Assembly: GCA_016882345.1 (NCBI GenBank)
Contig: VGQR01000007.1
Coordinates: forward strand, 1 to 16,716
Direction of reading: 5' to 3'
Length of the DNA: 16,716 nucleotides
From: Cyanobacteria bacterium K_DeepCast_35m_m2_023
GTDB taxonomy: Bacteria > Cyanobacteriota > Cyanobacteriia > PCC-6307 > Cyanobiaceae
The first letter of the stretch is position 1. Each line of letters opens with the position of its first letter. A program made the translations under genes and the position numbers. Shown one piece after another: positions 14,679 through 16,716 of the stretch. The notes under the pieces are model-generated. The model searched no databases and was not told the origin of the DNA. It saw nothing but the letters and a program-made list of their open reading frames with translations.

Positions 14679-15454
14679 CCGATTTGGGCACCGTGTATTT
14701 GGTGGGCGCCGGCCCGGGTGATCCCGAGCTGCTCACGCTCAAGGCCCATCGGCTGTTGCGCCAGTGCGATGCGCTCGTTTACGACTCGCTGGTGCCCAAG
14801 GCCCTGCTCGATCTGGTGCCTGAGACGTGCGAGCGCCACTTTGTCGGCAAGCGCCGCGGCCATCACTCGGTGCCCCAGCCCAGCACCAACGCGGTGCTGG
14901 TGGAGCTGGCAGCACGGCACCAGCTGATCGTGAGGCTCAAAGGAGGGGATCCGTTTCTGTTTGGCCGTGGCGGTGAAGAAGCCGCGCACCTGGCGGCCCA
15001 CGGGGTGCCGGTGCAGGTGGTGCCCGGGGTCACCGCCGGCATCGCCGCGCCGGCCTATGCGGGCATCCCGGTGACCCATCGCCGCGCCGGCAGTGCGGTG
15101 ACGTTTGTCACCGGCCATGAGGAGATCGACAAGCGCCGACCGGGTGTCGATTGGCGCGGTCTGGCCCAGGCCAGCGACGGGCTGGTGATCTACATGGGCC
15201 TGCACAACCTGCGCCGCATCTGTGAAGAGCTGATGGCCGGTGGGCTGGCGGCGACAACGCCGGCAGCGGTGGTGCAACAGGGCACGGTGCGCGGTCAGCG
15301 CCATCTGATCAGCGTGGTGGCTGAGCTGGCCGATCAGGTCGAGCAGGCTGCCTTCGCGTCTCCGTCGATCGTGGTGATCGGTGAAGTGGTGAACCAGCGG
15401 GTGGCCGGTTGTGCGCCGGCGCCGGCCGACGCCGAAATGCCCATTCCGTTCTGA
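14675..15454 (+). CDS. cobA: Uroporphyrinogen-III C-methyltransferase CobA
   Basis: A 259-residue SAM-dependent enzyme that methylates uroporphyrinogen III at C2 and C7 to give precorrin-2, the branch point to siroheme and cobalamin. Motifs: VYLVGAGPGDPELLTLKA near the N terminus (GAGPGDPE at 11-18), RLKGGDPFLFGRGGEE (88-103), VVPGVTAGIAAPAYAGIPVTHR (split around 115-136) and FVTGHEE (144-150). Length is that of the single-domain SUMT, without the CysG dehydrogenase/chelatase part, so the oxidation step and iron insertion need other proteins; the upstream CbiX-like protein is a candidate for the latter. The ATG overlaps the preceding stop as ATGA, indicating coupled translation. A strong hairpin follows the stop. 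Confidence 0.95.
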   Translation: MTDLGTVYLVGAGPGDPELLTLKAHRLLRQCDALVYDSLVPKALLDLVPETCERHFVGKRRGHHSVPQPSTNAVLVELAARHQLIVRLKGGDPFLFGRGGEEAAHLAAHGVPVQVVPGVTAGIAAPAYAGIPVTHRRAGSAVTFVTGHEEIDKRRPGVDWRGLAQASDGLVIYMGLHNLRRICEELMAGGLAATTPAAVVQQGTVRGQRHLISVVAELADQVEQAAFASPSIVVIGEVVNQRVAGCAPAPADAEMPIPF

Positions 15455-15477
15455 ATCGGGACCGGTTCCGGCCCGAT
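15455..15477 (+). terminator. Hairpin immediately after cobA
   Basis: ATCGGG (15455-15460) pairs with CCCGAT (15472-15477), and the interior can pair CCGG with CCGG around a bulged A, giving a long G+C-rich stem directly after the cobA stop codon. No T-run follows, so this may end transcription inefficiently or protect the 3' end. The remaining roughly 140 bases to the next gene show nothing further that I can support. Confidence 0.4.
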
Positions 15478-15617
15478 CTGCGCATGCAGTTGCTGAACTG
15501 GCCTGTGGAAAGCGGCTTTTCGTAACGCCCGACACGGCCGCTGGGTTGGGTGGGCCGGTTCACTGGGCGATCAAGAATTGATGGGCTGGAGCGCTGTTCT
15601 GGCCTGCCCTCGCCGCC

Positions 15618-16175
15618 ATGTCTGCCACACCGCTGCAACAGGATCTGCTGCCCCGCGAAAGCCGATCGTCCGAGCCCACAGCGGCTGGTCGGGCTCCGAT
15701 GTTTGAGCTAATTCCCTATGAGAAGTTTCGCGATACACCCGCGGTTCGCTTTTTTGACATCACCGTCGCCGAATCCAATGCCCGCGACCTGGTGATTCAT
15801 GCCGGCCCTGCTATCAGTCCTCCTGATGAAGAGAAGACCGGCGCCTGGCAGTTCTATTTGCATCCTCACCAGGAAGACAACCTGCTGGCCTTGCATGGCG
15901 GCCGCACGTTCTATTTGGTGAATTTCGGCTGGAATTATCCCTATCACATTGTTCGCCTGGAAACGGGTGGCGACATCCTGCGGATTCCCCCGGGCACGTT
16001 CCATCGTTCGGTGTCCGATCCCGATGGTTCGGTGGTGCTCAACCAAGCTGTGCGAGAGCCAGGCGCCAGCGTGGTGCGTGAATTCCGGGTGTACAACAGT
16101 CGCCGCATTCCGCGTCTGTTCGCCACAACCTTCAAGACCGCTCCCCTGCCCAAGTTGCACGGGCTCAACTGGTGA
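15618..16175 (+). CDS. Cupin-fold protein of unknown function
   Basis: A 185-residue soluble protein with a single cupin-like barrel. The first motif region has FYLHPHQEDNLLALHGG (residues 79-95; H82, H84 and E86 as possible metal ligands), and the second reads GDILRIPPGTFHRSV (118-132; PPG 124-126, H129), followed by N142. That second motif fits the cupin pattern G-x5-P-x-G-x2-H. A metal-binding enzyme or sensor is likely, but no substrate can be named. The ATG at 15618 gives 27 residues before the fold; an ATG at residue 28 (MFELIPYEKF) is an alternative start and may fit the folded domain better. It lies 163 bases after cobA, past a hairpin, so it may be a separate unit. Its stop overlaps the convergent EAL gene by 11 bases. 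Confidence 0.75.
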   Translation: MSATPLQQDLLPRESRSSEPTAAGRAPMFELIPYEKFRDTPAVRFFDITVAESNARDLVIHAGPAISPPDEEKTGAWQFYLHPHQEDNLLALHGGRTFYLVNFGWNYPYHIVRLETGGDILRIPPGTFHRSVSDPDGSVVLNQAVREPGASVVREFRVYNSRRIPRLFATTFKTAPLPKLHGLNW

Positions 16176-16716
16176 CCGTGGCCTTCAGGTAGTCGACGGC
16201 GGCGTCCGGATCCAGGGGTTTGCCGAACAGGAACCCCTGGCCATGGCTGCAGCCATGGTCCCGCAGCCAGTGCCATTGGCTTTCGGTTTCGATTCCTTCG
16301 GCGGTCAGGTCGATCTGCAGGTCCTCGCCAATGGCCATCAGCGTGGTCAGCAAGGCATTGCTGGGCTTGATCGGGTCATTGAGGCGGCGGACAAAACTGC
16401 GGTCAACCTTGATGATGTTGATGGCCAGGTTGTGAATCCGGCTCAGGGAGGAGTATCCCGTGCCGAAATCATCGATGGCGATCAGCACACCCATGGCCGC
16501 CAACGTGTTGAGCAGTCGGTCGATTTCGGGGTCGCTTTCATTGAGCGATTCTTCCAGCAATTCCAGCTGCAACCGCACCGGACTGGTGTGAAGATGCTGC
16601 TCTAACAGTTGCAGCAGTTCCTCGACCTTGCGGGGATTTTCCACCAGCTGGGCCGAGATGTTGGCCGACAACAGCAGTTGCTGGGGTGCTGCAACGGCTG
16701 CCGCCGCCAGTCGCGG
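16165..16716 (-). CDS. EAL-domain c-di-GMP phosphodiesterase, C-terminal part
   Basis: The frame stays open to the window edge, so this is the last 183 residues of a larger gene whose 5' end is outside. It is most of an EAL domain, which hydrolyses c-di-GMP to linear pGpG. Visible conserved sites are the Asn of LSANISAQL, the Glu of LELLEES, the Asp pair of IAIDDFGTGYSSLSR, the Lys of INIIKVDRSFV, the Glu of LTAEGIET and the Gln of GQGFLFGKPL. These metal- and substrate-binding positions are all filled, so the domain looks active; the EAL signature itself lies upstream, off the window. Any sensor or GGDEF domain is also outside. It overlaps the cupin gene stop by 11 bases in a convergent arrangement. 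Confidence 0.9.
   Translation of the reverse strand, partial: PRLAAAAVAAPQQLLLSANISAQLVENPRKVEELLQLLEQHLHTSPVRLQLELLEESLNESDPEIDRLLNTLAAMGVLIAIDDFGTGYSSLSRIHNLAINIIKVDRSFVRRLNDPIKPSNALLTTLMAIGEDLQIDLTAEGIETESQWHWLRDHGCSHGQGFLFGKPLDPDAAVDYLKATVTS

Overview
The window is a high-G+C cyanobacterial segment that is almost wholly given to nitrate, nitrite and cyanate assimilation. NarB and NirA are of the ferredoxin-dependent type, NrtC is the cyanobacterial ATPase plus solute-binding fusion, a CnaT-like protein is present, and one regulator carries an NtcA-like DNA-reading helix. Together these point to a cyanobacterium. The base composition, tight packing and use of an ABC nitrate transporter rather than NrtP suggest a freshwater or brackish Cyanobium/Synechococcus-type picocyanobacterium. 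This lineage call is inference; no rRNA gene is present to test it.

Layout, left to right. (1) Plus strand, 1-1331: the C-terminal part of an FdhF/YdeP-like molybdopterin oxidoreductase, then mobA for the guanylated molybdenum cofactor. (2) Plus strand, 1441-4070: cynS (cyanase) overlapping narB (nitrate reductase), behind a good candidate NtcA-type promoter. (3) Minus strand, 9822 down to 4100: nrtA-nrtB-nrtC-nrtD plus a small Crp-family regulator, packed with 1-base overlaps or gaps of 1 to 4 bases; this operon converges on narB. (4) Minus strand, 11133-10051: a cnaT-like TrpD2-family gene upstream of nrtA, divergent from nirA. (5) Plus strand, 11296-15454: nirA, then a HEAT-repeat/CbiX-type chelatase fusion and cobA, which overlap by 4 bases. 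A small antisense hypothetical gene sits between nirA and the fusion. (6) A cupin-fold protein of unknown function (plus) converges on the C-terminal part of an EAL-domain c-di-GMP phosphodiesterase (minus) that runs off the window.

How they work together: NrtABCD imports nitrate/nitrite; NarB (molybdenum cofactor from MobA, 4Fe-4S) reduces nitrate to nitrite; NirA (4Fe-4S plus siroheme) reduces nitrite to ammonium. CobA makes precorrin-2 and the CbiX-like protein may insert iron to finish siroheme; the intermediate dehydrogenase is not in the window. CynS releases ammonia from cyanate. Control probably involves NtcA, encoded elsewhere, and perhaps the Crp-family protein at the end of the nrt operon.

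Most of this is a known pathway in a particular arrangement. The least explained parts are the NtcA-like regulator with a divergent sensor domain, the HEAT-CbiX fusion, the small antisense gene beside nirA, the cynS-narB coupling, and a 14-base element shared upstream of cynS and nrtA. No rRNA, tRNA, insertion sequence or CRISPR array was seen, and no gene-free stretch exceeds about 230 bases.
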